Shown: positions 8,560 through 17,536 of the stretch, piece by piece
How positions within the stretch are numbered: the first letter of the stretch is position 1
How the letters are laid out: every line of letters begins with the position of its first letter
Assembly (NCBI RefSeq): GCF_001953175.1
Contig: NZ_CP018258.1
Span: 2,028,790 to 2,092,789, forward strand
Source: Dehalogenimonas formicexedens
GTDB taxonomy: Bacteria > Chloroflexota > Dehalococcoidia > Dehalococcoidales > Dehalococcoidaceae
DNA length: 64,000 bases
Reading direction: 5' to 3'
Translations under genes and position numbers: made by a program
Notes under the pieces: model-generated
Database searches by the model: none
The model's input: the letters and a program-made list of their open reading frames with translations, nothing else
What the model was told of the DNA's origin: nothing

Positions 8560-8998
8560 AAACGTCACGAGACGCTTGACAATCTCAAGGAACACTCGTG
8601 CTATAATATGCGCCGTGAATGTTAGCACACCTGTACATCTAAGGGGCAGGATTTCGATCTCGGCTGCCGGCGATTGGATTAGGATTCGTTATGGTTCCTT
8701 TTTAAAAACGAATCTTACGATTGTCCCAAAGCTGATTTTCGGGGATTCGTTTGGCAATAAAAACTTTTCGAAAAAAACGAAAAACGAATCGGCTCCGACT
8801 TTTTGTCATTCCCGCGCTCGCCCCGTACGAGTCGGGGAAGGCGGGAATCCAGGGGGTTGAGGGATCAGCAAATGCCCCGGGGAATTGTTTCCTTTGTTTT
8901 CGCGGCGGCCGCCCGAAAAGCAAAATACGCGAGACATGCGACTCGGAACTCTGTACGAATCACCGAGTCGTTTCAGTCGTTTTTGCGGGTAGAAAGAT
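8560..8998 (+). repeat. Promoter-bearing intergenic repeat, copy A
   Basis: This gap of about 570 bp has no gene. It carries TTGACA at 8576 and an extended -10 TGCTATAAT at 8599-8607, then segments shared with copy B at 15683-16125 in opposite orientation. The best match is roughly 8660-8870, with ACGAAAAACGAATCGGCTCC and GTACGAGTCGGGGAAGGCGG in common. The right end GAGTCGTTTCAGTCGTTTTT also matches. An open frame through it is not conserved between the copies, so a non-coding element is favoured. The -35/-10 spacing is 20 bp, longer than ideal, so the extended -10 may matter more. Confidence 0.75.
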
Positions 8999-9012
8999 GA
9001 AAACACAATCAG

Positions 9013-9444
9013 ATGTCTAATGACCGCTCGATCACAGTAACCATAACCATCCATGCGCCCGTCACAAGAGTCTGGCAGGCCCTGGTCGACCCGGAACTCA
9101 TCAAGGAGTATATGGGTGGCGCGGTAGTCCTCACCGACTGGAAACCGGGCGTGACGATTTTTTGGGAGGGCCTGTGGCAAGGCCAACCCTATAGAGACAA
9201 AGGGCAGGTTATCATTTTCGAGCCTAACTGCCGGATTAAGTACACCCATTACTCCCCGGCAACCGGACTTCCAGACCAGCCGGAAAACTACCACATACTC
9301 ACCTATTCACTGTCCGATCGCGGTAAGGACACCGACTTGGTACTTCTGAACGAGAATATAACTACCGAAGCCGAACAGAAATATCTCGAATCAGGCTGGA
9401 AAGTGATGCTCGAGGAACTGAAACGAGTCTCTGAGCACAGTTGA
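9013..9444 (+). CDS. SRPBCC (AHSA1-like) domain protein
   Basis: This 143-aa protein has the START/Bet v1 helix-grip pattern. SITVTITIHAPVTRVWQALVDPELIKEYM leads in, then GWKPG-like and FEPNCRIKYTHYS strands, and a long C-terminal helix ESGWKVMLEELKRV. Such proteins bind hydrophobic ligands or act as Hsp90 ATPase activators; the ligand is unknown here. The ATG at 9013 lies directly after repeat copy A, whose promoter could read into it. The amidohydrolase gene follows closely. Confidence 0.85.
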   Translation: MSNDRSITVTITIHAPVTRVWQALVDPELIKEYMGGAVVLTDWKPGVTIFWEGLWQGQPYRDKGQVIIFEPNCRIKYTHYSPATGLPDQPENYHILTYSLSDRGKDTDLVLLNENITTEAEQKYLESGWKVMLEELKRVSEHS

Positions 9445-9492
9445 CGGGCAATATATGTTGCGGTGACTCAGCCTGATTGTTACAATCGAAAC

Positions 9493-10341
9493 GTGATCAT
9501 AGACTTCCACACCCACATCTTTTCGCCCAAGATCATCTCTGGCCGAGGTCACTACGTTGCCGCGGACCCTGTCTTCGCCTGTCTATATTCCAATCCGAAA
9601 GCCAAACTTGGCACGGCGGAAGAGTTGATTTCAGAGATGGATGCGTGCGGTGTCGATAAATCAGTCGTCCTGAACATCGGCTGGTCTTCCCACGACCTGT
9701 GTGTCGAGTCCAATGACTATATCCTCGAATCCGCCGCCAAATACCCTGGCAGACTGATTCCTTTCATCGCCATCCAACCTTTAGCCGGCCAAAACGCCAT
9801 CTCCGAAATCGAAAGAGGCGCTCGATCCGGAGCCAGAGGCATCGGCGAACTACGGCCTGATGTCCAGGGAGTTGATCTGGATGAAACGGCAATCATGTCG
9901 CCGTTCGTGGAATCGCTCGTCTCGAACAATCTGATTTTACTCTCTCATGTCGATGAGCCTGTGGGACACACTTACCCTGGCAAAGGAAAGGCTACTCCCG
10001 CTTCTTTTTATTCTTTCATCAAGGATTATCCGGATCTGAAACTCGTTCTGGCCCACTGGGGCGGCGGAATGCCTTTTTATTCCCTGATGCCCGAGGTTCA
10101 CCGCGCTCTGAAAAATGTGTGGTTCGATAGCGCCGCCTCACCTCTCCTGTATCAACCTTCGGTCTACCGGCATGTTGCTGAGTTGTCAGGGGTAGACAAG
10201 ATTCTTTATGGTTCCGACTGGCCCCTCTTGAGCCCGCAGCGGGGTTTAGCAGAAGTTAGATCACTCGGTCTGCCTGAAAATTCGTTAGACAAGATCATCG
10301 GCGGCAACGCGGTTTCAGTGTTGGGACTTGGAAATGACTGA
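9493..10341 (+). CDS. Amidohydrolase family protein (Amidohydro_2, TIM barrel)
   Basis: This is a metal-dependent hydrolase or decarboxylase of the ACMSD-like amidohydrolase class. The N-terminal ligand motif DFHTHIF is followed by LLSHVDEP, LVLAHWGGGMPF and the late acid in ILYGSDWPLLSP. The GTG at 9493 places the HxH motif at the very start, as is usual; a longer frame from GTG 9463 exists and neither has a clear ribosome-binding site. Its end overlaps the ThpR gene by 8 bp. The substrate is not predictable. Confidence 0.82.
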   Translation: MIIDFHTHIFSPKIISGRGHYVAADPVFACLYSNPKAKLGTAEELISEMDACGVDKSVVLNIGWSSHDLCVESNDYILESAAKYPGRLIPFIAIQPLAGQNAISEIERGARSGARGIGELRPDVQGVDLDETAIMSPFVESLVSNNLILLSHVDEPVGHTYPGKGKATPASFYSFIKDYPDLKLVLAHWGGGMPFYSLMPEVHRALKNVWFDSAASPLLYQPSVYRHVAELSGVDKILYGSDWPLLSPQRGLAEVRSLGLPENSLDKIIGGNAVSVLGLGND

Positions 10342-10942
10342 ACAAGTTCGGCTGATTCGATCGTTTATCGCGATAGAGCTCCCCCAGGAGGCGAAGGACG
10401 CATTGGCCGAACTACAGCGAAAGCTGAACGTGCAACCCTCAGACGGCATCAAGTGGGTAGCCCCTGAAAGCATCCATCTGACGCTCAAATTCCTGGGCTG
10501 GGTACCCGCCGACCGTATCGAGCAAATCAAAAGAGCCCTCTCTGAATCCGTGACTGGATTCAAGACCTTTGAACTCCGTCTTTCGGGTTTAGGCGCATTC
10601 CCCAATCTTCGGCGCCTGAACGTCGTCTGGTGTGGACTTGCTGGTGATTTGTCCCATCTTAACGCCCTTCAACAATCGGTCGAAAGGCGCGTCTCTCCAT
10701 TAGGATATCCGACGGAGAACCGCCTGTTCTCTCCACATTTGACTCTTGCCCGTTTACGCGATGAAGTTGCCTTGGAATCCAAACAGAAACTTGCTGCCAA
10801 ACTCGTTGGGACCAAGTTTGAACCAGATATTCCAATCCCTGTCGATTCGGTTAACCTGATGCAGAGCACGCTGTTGCCCACAGGCGCAATCTATAACAGC
10901 CTCGGGAGCTTTGTTCTTAATAACAATTGCGATCAGTTATAA
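10334..10942 (+). CDS. thpR: RNA 2',3'-cyclic phosphodiesterase
   Basis: This 202-aa 2H phosphoesterase has both catalytic HxT motifs, H48-L-T50 (SIHLTLKFLG) and H135-L-T137 (SPHLTLARLRDE). The family opens 2',3'-cyclic phosphate ends of RNA and can ligate tRNA halves in vitro. The ATG at 10334 overlaps the amidohydrolase stop region, which suggests co-transcription. The length fits the family norm of roughly 180-200 residues. Confidence 0.92.
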   Translation: MTEQVRLIRSFIAIELPQEAKDALAELQRKLNVQPSDGIKWVAPESIHLTLKFLGWVPADRIEQIKRALSESVTGFKTFELRLSGLGAFPNLRRLNVVWCGLAGDLSHLNALQQSVERRVSPLGYPTENRLFSPHLTLARLRDEVALESKQKLAAKLVGTKFEPDIPIPVDSVNLMQSTLLPTGAIYNSLGSFVLNNNCDQL

Positions 10943-10973
10943 GACATGAGTTTATTGGTTCGGTAATCGAACG

Positions 10974-11633
10974 TTAACCGTTTATTTTGAGATTCCGCCA
11001 GGTGAATAAGGTCAATCCGGCGGCAATCAGACCGATCAGCCCGGCGATGAAGATCGAAGCGTCCTGCCAGAATCCGGCCGGAAAGAGCATGATCAGATAG
11101 TCTTTGGAAGGGTCGAGCAGCCAGAAATCGTTGGCAAAACTAAGCTGATGAAATCGGGTAAAAAATGCGTCGAAATTGGAAGCGGCGACAGCGGTCACCA
11201 GGATCAGCCCTGCCAATGTAATCGCTCCTCCCCAAAATGCCGGCGCGGTTAACAGTCTCGGCCTCTTTCGAAACACAATGAAGCCGGTGACAGCCGCTCC
11301 ACAGAGCATAGTAACAATAAAAATGTTGTAATCGAGTGTGACCAGGCTTTTAACATCCTTGAGGTGCAAAATCTCACGTTCGTTGAACAGTCGGAACGGA
11401 CTGCCGTTCTTTTGAACCGTAATATTGATGAATTCTTCATCTGAATTGAAATAGCTGACGAGCCCGCGAGCGGCTTTCGTCAGCTCGCTGTCTGACAGGC
11501 CGGTCGTTTGCGTCACGTCATATCGATGAAAACCGTATTCGTATAGAGGCAAGAAATTAAAGGCAAAGGCAACAACACCGCTTACTATCAAAAGCGGGAT
11601 GATAACGGTAACAGCCCATCTAATAATTTTCAT
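10974..11633 (-). CDS. DUF1461 (TIGR01906) membrane protein, possible Lit-type lipoprotein transacylase
   Basis: This 219-aa protein has four hydrophobic segments (about 7-28, 102-121, 133-152, 192-212) and a large outward loop after helix 1. It matches the TIGR01906/DUF1461 pattern. His90 in ILHLKDVKSL and His162 in RFHQLSFANDFW sit at the two family-conserved positions. In Firmicutes, Lit of this family moves an acyl chain inside a lipoprotein N-terminus to make the lyso form. A similar role here is inferred; the window does encode lipoproteins. It is convergent with thpR and lies downstream of dnaE. Confidence 0.8.
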   Translation of the reverse strand: MKIIRWAVTVIIPLLIVSGVVAFAFNFLPLYEYGFHRYDVTQTTGLSDSELTKAARGLVSYFNSDEEFINITVQKNGSPFRLFNEREILHLKDVKSLVTLDYNIFIVTMLCGAAVTGFIVFRKRPRLLTAPAFWGGAITLAGLILVTAVAASNFDAFFTRFHQLSFANDFWLLDPSKDYLIMLFPAGFWQDASIFIAGLIGLIAAGLTLFTWRNLKING

Positions 11634-11672
11634 TGGATTAGCGCCTTGAACTCGCTGATGGATTAAAATTGC

Positions 11673-11957
11673 TTACTCTCCGGATCCGGCCTCGTCACTG
11701 CTTGAGGGTTCTGATGCCTGGTCGACAATTTTGACGTCGGCCAGGATAGATTTCGCCTCTTCCAAACGTTCCTTCGGAACCATGACGTTCACCGGCAGTA
11801 TCGCCGCGGCGATCAGAAAAGTGGCAGCATCGATCGGCTTGAGATAAGCGTCGATACCGGCGTCGGAGAGGATATCCCGCCATAAGGTAGCGGTAAACTC
11901 GTTGGGCGCCAGTCCCGCGCTCACCCATTCAATGCCCGTTGTTTTCGAATCTGGCAC
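11673..11957 (-). CDS. DUF2007-like small protein
   Basis: This 94-aa protein contains a short alpha/beta domain (EWVSAGLAPNEFTATLWRDILSDAGIDAYLK, then VMVPKERLEEAKSIL) like the DUF2007 putative signal-transducing or PII-like domain, and an acidic Ser-rich tail. Its start overlaps the 3' end of dnaE by 29 bp, so it is translated from the same message. The function is unknown. Confidence 0.75.
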   Translation of the reverse strand: MPDSKTTGIEWVSAGLAPNEFTATLWRDILSDAGIDAYLKPIDAATFLIAAAILPVNVMVPKERLEEAKSILADVKIVDQASEPSSSDEAGSGE

Positions 11958-14900
11958 ACCCTTTTCCTAGTATCGATTCAACCTCTTCCATCAGAGCGTC
12001 GTTACAGGATATTTTAACCTGCGGCAGGCGCAAGTGGTACATCTTGTCAGGACAGGCAATCTGAAGACTTAAGCCGTCCGGCCCCGGGTAGGCTGCAATA
12101 ACTTCCATGAGGCGATTGAAAAGCACAAGGTCGGTTTCCACGTTATCGGTTTGAGTCAGGTTGATGAACATGCGGCGGGACATTTCGTGTGGCGTTTCCC
12201 TTTCTTTAACTTTGGTTTGCATGGCAGGCGACGTAGAAGTCTCTACTAGGGATTCGGGAGCTGGTGAAGTTTTTGCCAGCGGCTTTGGAACTGCTGTCGG
12301 CCTTGCCGGAAAATCCGCTCGGCTTTGTTTTTGAAATTTGGGATTTGGCGGTTTAACCCTGACCACCTGCCCGGCTTCCACAATCTCGGTTTCAATGTTC
12401 GGTTGGTAAATTTGCACAGCATCGGCGTGGATTGACCCACGGTCGCCCCGAAAAGAAACTTTCCCTTCGACCAGCAGGATTTTGCCCTCCTGCCAGAATT
12501 CCTTGGTTTGATTGTAAAGTCTTGGCCAGGCAACCACCTCGGTGCGACCGTTCAAATCTTCGAGTTCAACGGTCGCGAAGGTATTGCCATCGCGGGTCTG
12601 TGATGTCCGCGATGATGCTACCATGCCGGCTACGGTAACCAGTTGGCCGTCGAGTTCCTCTGAAATCTCTCCGCAAAGAGCCGTGGTATCCTTACCAATG
12701 CTGGGAACAAACTGGCAGAAGGGGTGCGCCGAGACATAAACCCCGAGTAGTTCTTTTTCCCAGCCCAGTTGTTCTTTCTGTGGCACGGACATCGTTTCTA
12801 GCTCGAGCGGGGCTGAGGGGACTTCGGCGACCCCGCCGAAGAGGTCGAACAATGTTCCCTGTCCAGATTGACGTATGCGGAGTTCCCTGGCGGCATAATC
12901 AAGCAGCCGGCCAACATTATGCAATAGTGTGCCCCGATCACCCAACGAATCGAAAGCTCCTGCTTTTACCAGGCTTTCTAGCACTCGGCGGTTCAGAGCC
13001 GAGGCATCAGCGCGTCGGCAGAAATCCTCGATCGAACGGTACGGTCCATTCATATGCCGCTCTTCGACCAGCGGCGCCACAGCCTGCTCACCAACGTTTT
13101 TAACCGTCGCCAACCCGAATCGAATGGCCGAACCTTTGTCATTCTCCTCAATGGTGAAATTAACCTCGGAGGCATTGATGTCGGGAGGCAGCAATTCGAT
13201 GCCGAGGCGGCGGACTTCCGCAGCAGCAATCGCCACTTTCTCGGCATCGTTGCGCTGGGTTGCCATAAATGCGGCCATGTACTCCACTGGGTAATTGGCC
13301 TTGAGGTAGGCGGTTTGATAAGCGATAAGTGCGTAAGACACGGCATGAGCTTTATTGAAAGCATAACCCGCGAAGGGCTCGATGAGGCCGAAAATCTCTT
13401 CCGCAATCTCTTCTGTGTAGCCATTGTTTACAGCGCCAGCGATGAAGTTTTTCTTTTGTTTCTGCATCACTTCGGCGTTTTTCTTGCCCATCGCTTTCCG
13501 GAGGATGTCGGCCTGGCCTAAGGAGAAACCGGAGAAGGCGCGAGCAATGAAAAGCACCTGCTCCTGGTAGACGATGACGCCATAAGTCTCGCGGAGGATC
13601 GGCTCAAGGGCAGGATGAGGGTAAGTGATCGGTTCCTCTCCATGCTTGCTCCGGATGAACCTGGGAATCTGCTCCATTGGGCCCGGGCGGTAGAGGGCGA
13701 CCATGGCGGCGATATCGGTAAAATGGGTCGGCTTCAAATCTCTGATGTAGCGCCGCATGCCTACGCCTTCAAGCTGGAACACCCCCATTGTTTCGCCGGC
13801 CGAAAGCAAGGCGAAGGTCTTCTTGTCGTCGAGCGGGATCTTGTGGACGTCCAGCGGTACACCTGTGCGCTCCCGGATGATGTCCTGCGCCCTCGATAAA
13901 ATGGTCAGGTTAGCCAAACCCAGGAAATCCATCTTGAGCAAACCGATGAGCGCGATATCTTCCATGGTGTACTGGGTCATCACCAGCTCCACCTTACCGC
14001 CCGCGGCGCTGTCTCGGTTCAATCGCTGCAAGGGTGAATGCAGCATCAGGGTTTCTTTCGATATGACAACTCCGGCGGCATGGGTACTGGCGTGGCGTGA
14101 TAATCCCGAAACCTGTTGGGCGGTAGAGACCAATCGCTGCACGGTCCCGTCATTGGCCACCGCTTCTCGAAGTTCGGCATTAGTTTCAAGGGCTGTCTCG
14201 AGGGTCATATGGGGACCAAAAGGCACGAGCCGCGCAACTCGATCGACATCCGGAAGGTTCATTCCAAGTGCTCGTCCGACATCGCGGATAGCGGCTCGAG
14301 CACCGAGAGTGCCGAAGGTTATTATCTGGGCGACATGGTCGATGCCGTATTTTCCAGAGACGTATTCGATGACTTCTTCCCTGCGGTCATCCTGGAAGTC
14401 CATGTCGATATCGGGCATTTCCTTGCGTTCGATATTCAGGAAGCGCTCGAATACCAATGAATACTCCAGCGGATCTACCTCGGTAATACCCAGGCAGCGC
14501 AAAACGATTGAGGCAGCGGCAGAGCCGCGGACACCATAATAAATACCGCGCTCCTTGACGAAACGGATGATGTCCCAAACGACCAGGAAGTAGTCGGCGA
14601 ATTGCGTCTTATCGATGACATCAAGTTCGTAAGCCAGCCGGTCTTTAACCGCTTCAGATGGATTTTTGTAATAGTTCGGCAAGGCTTTTTGACACAGGTC
14701 GGTCAAGTACTGGAAGGATGTCATGCCTTCGGGCCGTTCAATCTGAGGCAGGTGTAGACGCCCGAACTCCAAAGTCAGGTCGCAAGCATCGGCAATCTTG
14801 TTGGTGTTAGCAAGGGCTTCAGGCAGGTCTCGGTAAAGCTCAGCCATCTCGGCTTCAGTTTTCAGGTAGAAAGAATCCGCTTGCATCTTCATCCGCGAAG

Positions 14901-15585
14901 TGTCCTGGACTGTCGTCTGTGTGCCTATGCAGAGGAGCAGATCATGGATGGTAGCATCTTCCTTGCGGGGATAGTGCACATCACCAGTAGCAACCAGCGG
15001 GATATTCAACTCCTTCGATAGCCGGACAAGAGCGGCATTGATCCGGTCGAATTCCGGCATCGGATGGCGCTGGATCTCAAAGTAAAACTCACCGTTGAAA
15101 TTGTCGCGGTACCATATCGCCGATTTCCTCGCGTCGTCGAGACGGTTTTCAAGGATAAGGCGCGGCACTTCGCCGGAGGGGCAGGCGGATAATGCGATGA
15201 GTCCGTCGTGGTACTTCGCCAATATCTCTTTATCGACGCGTGGCTTGTAATAGTAGCCCTCGGTGTTGGCGATGGATACCAGCTGTAAAAGGTTCTGGTA
15301 GCCGGTCTTGTTCTTGGCCAAGAGCACCAGGTGGCGATGGTTCTTATCAGCAGCGGCCTTATCGAGGCGCGAGCCCGGCGCAACATAGACCTCGCAGCCG
15401 ATGATGGGTTTAATGCCCTGCGCCTTGCATTCTTTGTAGAACTTGAGGGAGCCGTACATGTTGCCATGGTCGGTGATGGCAAGCGCGGTCATGCCCAGGT
15501 CTTTAGCCCGGGACACGATGTCCTTGATGCGGCACATGCCGTCAAGTAGGCTGAATTCTGTATGAACGTGGAGGTGTGTAAACAT
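11929..15585 (-). CDS. dnaE: DNA polymerase III alpha subunit
   Basis: This 1218-aa replicative polymerase has an N-terminal PHP domain starting HLHVHTEFSLLDG and a palm with the catalytic aspartates in PDIDMDFQDDRR (about residue 390-400). A fingers region with the YQEQVLFIARAFSG motif and a helix-hairpin-helix/beta-binding part follow. Near the C-terminus is an OB fold (VTVAGMVASSRTSQTRDG). The length is normal for DnaE1. The ATG at 15585 starts directly at the PHP domain. An extended -10 promoter lies 18 bp upstream. A linker rich in Pro, Ala and Thr precedes the last 100 residues. Confidence 0.97.
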   Translation of the reverse strand: MFTHLHVHTEFSLLDGMCRIKDIVSRAKDLGMTALAITDHGNMYGSLKFYKECKAQGIKPIIGCEVYVAPGSRLDKAAADKNHRHLVLLAKNKTGYQNLLQLVSIANTEGYYYKPRVDKEILAKYHDGLIALSACPSGEVPRLILENRLDDARKSAIWYRDNFNGEFYFEIQRHPMPEFDRINAALVRLSKELNIPLVATGDVHYPRKEDATIHDLLLCIGTQTTVQDTSRMKMQADSFYLKTEAEMAELYRDLPEALANTNKIADACDLTLEFGRLHLPQIERPEGMTSFQYLTDLCQKALPNYYKNPSEAVKDRLAYELDVIDKTQFADYFLVVWDIIRFVKERGIYYGVRGSAAASIVLRCLGITEVDPLEYSLVFERFLNIERKEMPDIDMDFQDDRREEVIEYVSGKYGIDHVAQIITFGTLGARAAIRDVGRALGMNLPDVDRVARLVPFGPHMTLETALETNAELREAVANDGTVQRLVSTAQQVSGLSRHASTHAAGVVISKETLMLHSPLQRLNRDSAAGGKVELVMTQYTMEDIALIGLLKMDFLGLANLTILSRAQDIIRERTGVPLDVHKIPLDDKKTFALLSAGETMGVFQLEGVGMRRYIRDLKPTHFTDIAAMVALYRPGPMEQIPRFIRSKHGEEPITYPHPALEPILRETYGVIVYQEQVLFIARAFSGFSLGQADILRKAMGKKNAEVMQKQKKNFIAGAVNNGYTEEIAEEIFGLIEPFAGYAFNKAHAVSYALIAYQTAYLKANYPVEYMAAFMATQRNDAEKVAIAAAEVRRLGIELLPPDINASEVNFTIEENDKGSAIRFGLATVKNVGEQAVAPLVEERHMNGPYRSIEDFCRRADASALNRRVLESLVKAGAFDSLGDRGTLLHNVGRLLDYAARELRIRQSGQGTLFDLFGGVAEVPSAPLELETMSVPQKEQLGWEKELLGVYVSAHPFCQFVPSIGKDTTALCGEISEELDGQLVTVAGMVASSRTSQTRDGNTFATVELEDLNGRTEVVAWPRLYNQTKEFWQEGKILLVEGKVSFRGDRGSIHADAVQIYQPNIETEIVEAGQVVRVKPPNPKFQKQSRADFPARPTAVPKPLAKTSPAPESLVETSTSPAMQTKVKERETPHEMSRRMFINLTQTDNVETDLVLFNRLMEVIAAYPGPDGLSLQIACPDKMYHLRLPQVKISCNDALMEEVESILGKGCARFENNGH

Positions 15586-15602
15586 CGAAAAATCCGGGGT
15601 TC

Positions 15603-15611
15603 ATTATACCA
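15603..15611 (-). promoter_or_regulatory. Extended -10 promoter for dnaE
   Basis: On the minus strand TGGTATAAT lies 18 bp before the dnaE ATG. There is no good -35, but the TGn extension can compensate. The resulting leader would be short. Confidence 0.5.
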
Positions 15612-15682
15612 TCGGGGGAGGTAATCCGTCCCGCCAAAAGCCGTCAGCTATCAGGTTTCTGTTCTGAGCAATCCTAAAGTTA

Positions 15683-16125
15683 TATCTTTCCGCGGCATAA
15701 AAACGACTGAAACGACTCTTGCGACGATACTACCAATCCCCCAACCACTGGATTCCCGCCTTCCCCGACTCGTACGGGCGAGCGCCGAAATGATAAATGA
15801 CGGAGCCGATTCGTTTTTCGTTATTTTTCGAAAAGTTTTTATTCGAAACGAATCCCCAAAATTCAGCTTTGGCGCAATCGTAAGATTTGTTTTCAATTAA
15901 CGCACCATAACGAACCCTAAACCAATCGCTGGCAGCCGAGATTCCCGGGGGAGCCTGGGAATAACATTTGGGGCGCGCCGGTTTTTTTGATCAGCATCAG
16001 GCATCGATGACCGGCAGGTTCCCAATAAAACCATGCTTCCTGGTTGTACAAGCGTGCTAACATTCACGGCGGATATTATAGCACGAGTGTTCCTTGGGAT
16101 TGTCAAGCGTTTCGTGTCGTTTTTC
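15683..16125 (-). repeat. Promoter-bearing intergenic repeat, copy B (inverted relative to A)
   Basis: This copy fills most of the 663-bp gap between dnaE and radC. On the minus strand TTGACA (16101-16106) and TGCTATAAT (ending at 16075) repeat the copy A arrangement with the same GGAACACTCG spacer. The segment near 15750-15900 is close to 90 percent identical to copy A by eye. It carries an additional block of roughly 100 bp (about 15945-16040) absent from A. Reading frames are broken relative to copy A, so it is unlikely to code. Confidence 0.75.
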
Positions 16126-16162
16126 GCCTGTTTCTAATAATATATTTTGACATCTACGGTAT

Positions 16163-16200
16163 AACCAACCGGAGATTGCTTCGTCGTTTCACCCCCGCAA
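16163..16200. repeat. Dispersed intergenic repeat, copy 2
   Basis: This is the inverted counterpart of the repeat at 2720-2758, with GATTGCTTCGTCGTTTCAC in common. It sits just upstream of radC. Confidence 0.7.
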
Positions 16201-16248
16201 AGACAGTGGTGTGACATCGGTTGCAAAAAAGTGGTATAAGTTCCAGCT

Positions 16249-16977
16249 ATGAGCGACGATACGAAAAGCCAGGTCGAGGGCCATCGCGGGCGGCTGAGGG
16301 AGCGCTTCAATAAGGGCGGCCTGACCGCCCTGGCCGACTACGAGGTCGTCGAATTACTGTTGACACTTGGCGAACCCCGCCGGGACTGCAAACCCGCCGC
16401 CAAGGAGGCTTTGAAACGCTTCAAAACCCTCCGCGGCGTTTTGGAAGCCTCGCGGGAAGAACTTCAGCAAGTTCCTGGCATCGGACCGAACAACTCCATC
16501 GCCATCCGGCTGATCTGTGATGTGGCAAGAGAACTGCTGAAAGAGAAGGTCGCCGACCAGCCAATCGTCGGCACCCCGGAGCAGGTCAAGGATTACCTTA
16601 ATGCCTCGATGGGCGGACTTAAGAAAGAGGAATTCAGGGTTATCTACCTCGACGCCCAGAACCGAGTCCTCGAAGTTGCCGAGATGTTCCATGGCACGGT
16701 CAATGCCTCAGCGGTGTGGGTAAGGGAAGTCATCGAAGAAGCATTAAAACGCCAGGCGGCAGCGATGATCTTCGTTCACAATCATCCTTCCGGTTCAATA
16801 ACACCCAGCCAGCAGGACCGGGCCATTACCCGAGACCTGGTGTTAGCCGCCGAAGCGGTGGGAATCCGGGCTCTCGATCATATAATCGTCGGCGGCGACA
16901 AGCACTTCAGCCTGGCATCGGAAGGGCTGATGGACAAATACGTGGCGGAGTTCCAGAGTTTGAGAGGCCGAAAGTAG
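16249..16977 (+). CDS. radC: RadC family JAB/MPN+ domain protein
   Basis: This 242-aa protein has an N-terminal helix-hairpin-helix region (LQQVPGIGPNNSIAIRL) and a C-terminal JAMM metalloprotease-like domain. The zinc motif HNHPSGSITPSQQD has His177 and His179, preceded by a conserved Glu region. RadC was first linked to repair, but that role is doubtful in E. coli and its substrate is unknown. The length is typical. It is convergent with the ogt gene, 5 bp away. Confidence 0.92.
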   Translation: MSDDTKSQVEGHRGRLRERFNKGGLTALADYEVVELLLTLGEPRRDCKPAAKEALKRFKTLRGVLEASREELQQVPGIGPNNSIAIRLICDVARELLKEKVADQPIVGTPEQVKDYLNASMGGLKKEEFRVIYLDAQNRVLEVAEMFHGTVNASAVWVREVIEEALKRQAAAMIFVHNHPSGSITPSQQDRAITRDLVLAAEAVGIRALDHIIVGGDKHFSLASEGLMDKYVAEFQSLRGRK

Positions 16978-16982
16978 CCGGA

Positions 16983-17504
16983 CTACTTCCTGTTCTTCTT
17001 TTCCATCGCTAGAAGCTTCTGTTTGGTCTTGATCCCGCCTGAGAAACCGCCCAACCCACCGTCGGACGCCAAAACACGGTGGCAGGGAATCAGGATAGGG
17101 ACCGGATTAGCCCCAAGCGCCTGCCCCACCGCCCTGGCGGCTCCAGGCCTGCCAATTTCCTCAGCCAGTTGACCATAGCTCCTGGTCTCGCCGTAGGGTA
17201 TCCGGCAAGCCGCTTCATAAACCTGTTTTTGAAAGTCGGTGGTGCCGGTGAGATCGAGCCCTTCTTTGAAGACAACGGGCTGTCCCACGAAGTAATGCCT
17301 CAACCTGTCACCCAGGCCACTGCCGGGGGAAAGGTCCTGTTCTTCAATCCCAAGTTCTGTCAGTACGGAGTTCCGGTTCTTCGTGGGTAGGGTCAGGCGC
17401 CTCACACCCTGTTCCGATGCTTCAATGCCCACCCACCCTTGGGCAGTTTCAACCATTTCGTATTTCGATGCCGATCTATTCGGTGATCTTTTTAAAGCCA
17501 TCAT
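16983..17504 (-). CDS. ogt: Methylated-DNA-protein-cysteine methyltransferase
   Basis: This 173-aa suicide repair enzyme removes O6-alkyl groups from guanine. The acceptor Cys141 lies in ILIPCHRVLAS, preceded by the helix-turn-helix with YGETRSYGQLAEEIGRP and the Asn-containing GANPVPI stretch. It lacks an AdaA domain, so it is the stand-alone type. The start is ATG 17504 (or the following ATG), with AGGGATGG just upstream. The ribosome hibernation factor gene lies 32 bp upstream on the same strand. Confidence 0.93.
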   Translation of the reverse strand: MMALKRSPNRSASKYEMVETAQGWVGIEASEQGVRRLTLPTKNRNSVLTELGIEEQDLSPGSGLGDRLRHYFVGQPVVFKEGLDLTGTTDFQKQVYEAACRIPYGETRSYGQLAEEIGRPGAARAVGQALGANPVPILIPCHRVLASDGGLGGFSGGIKTKQKLLAMEKKNRK

Positions 17505-17536
17505 TCCATCCCTATACCAATTCGCGCCGACTAGCC

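Noticed and set aside
8576..8860. An open frame of 94 codons from TTG through repeat copy A, with partial counterparts at 15651-15896 and 15897-16106.
   Set aside because: It starts inside the -35 hexamer, has no ribosome-binding site, and the matching frame is broken in copy B by insertions and shifts, so DNA rather than protein sequence is conserved.
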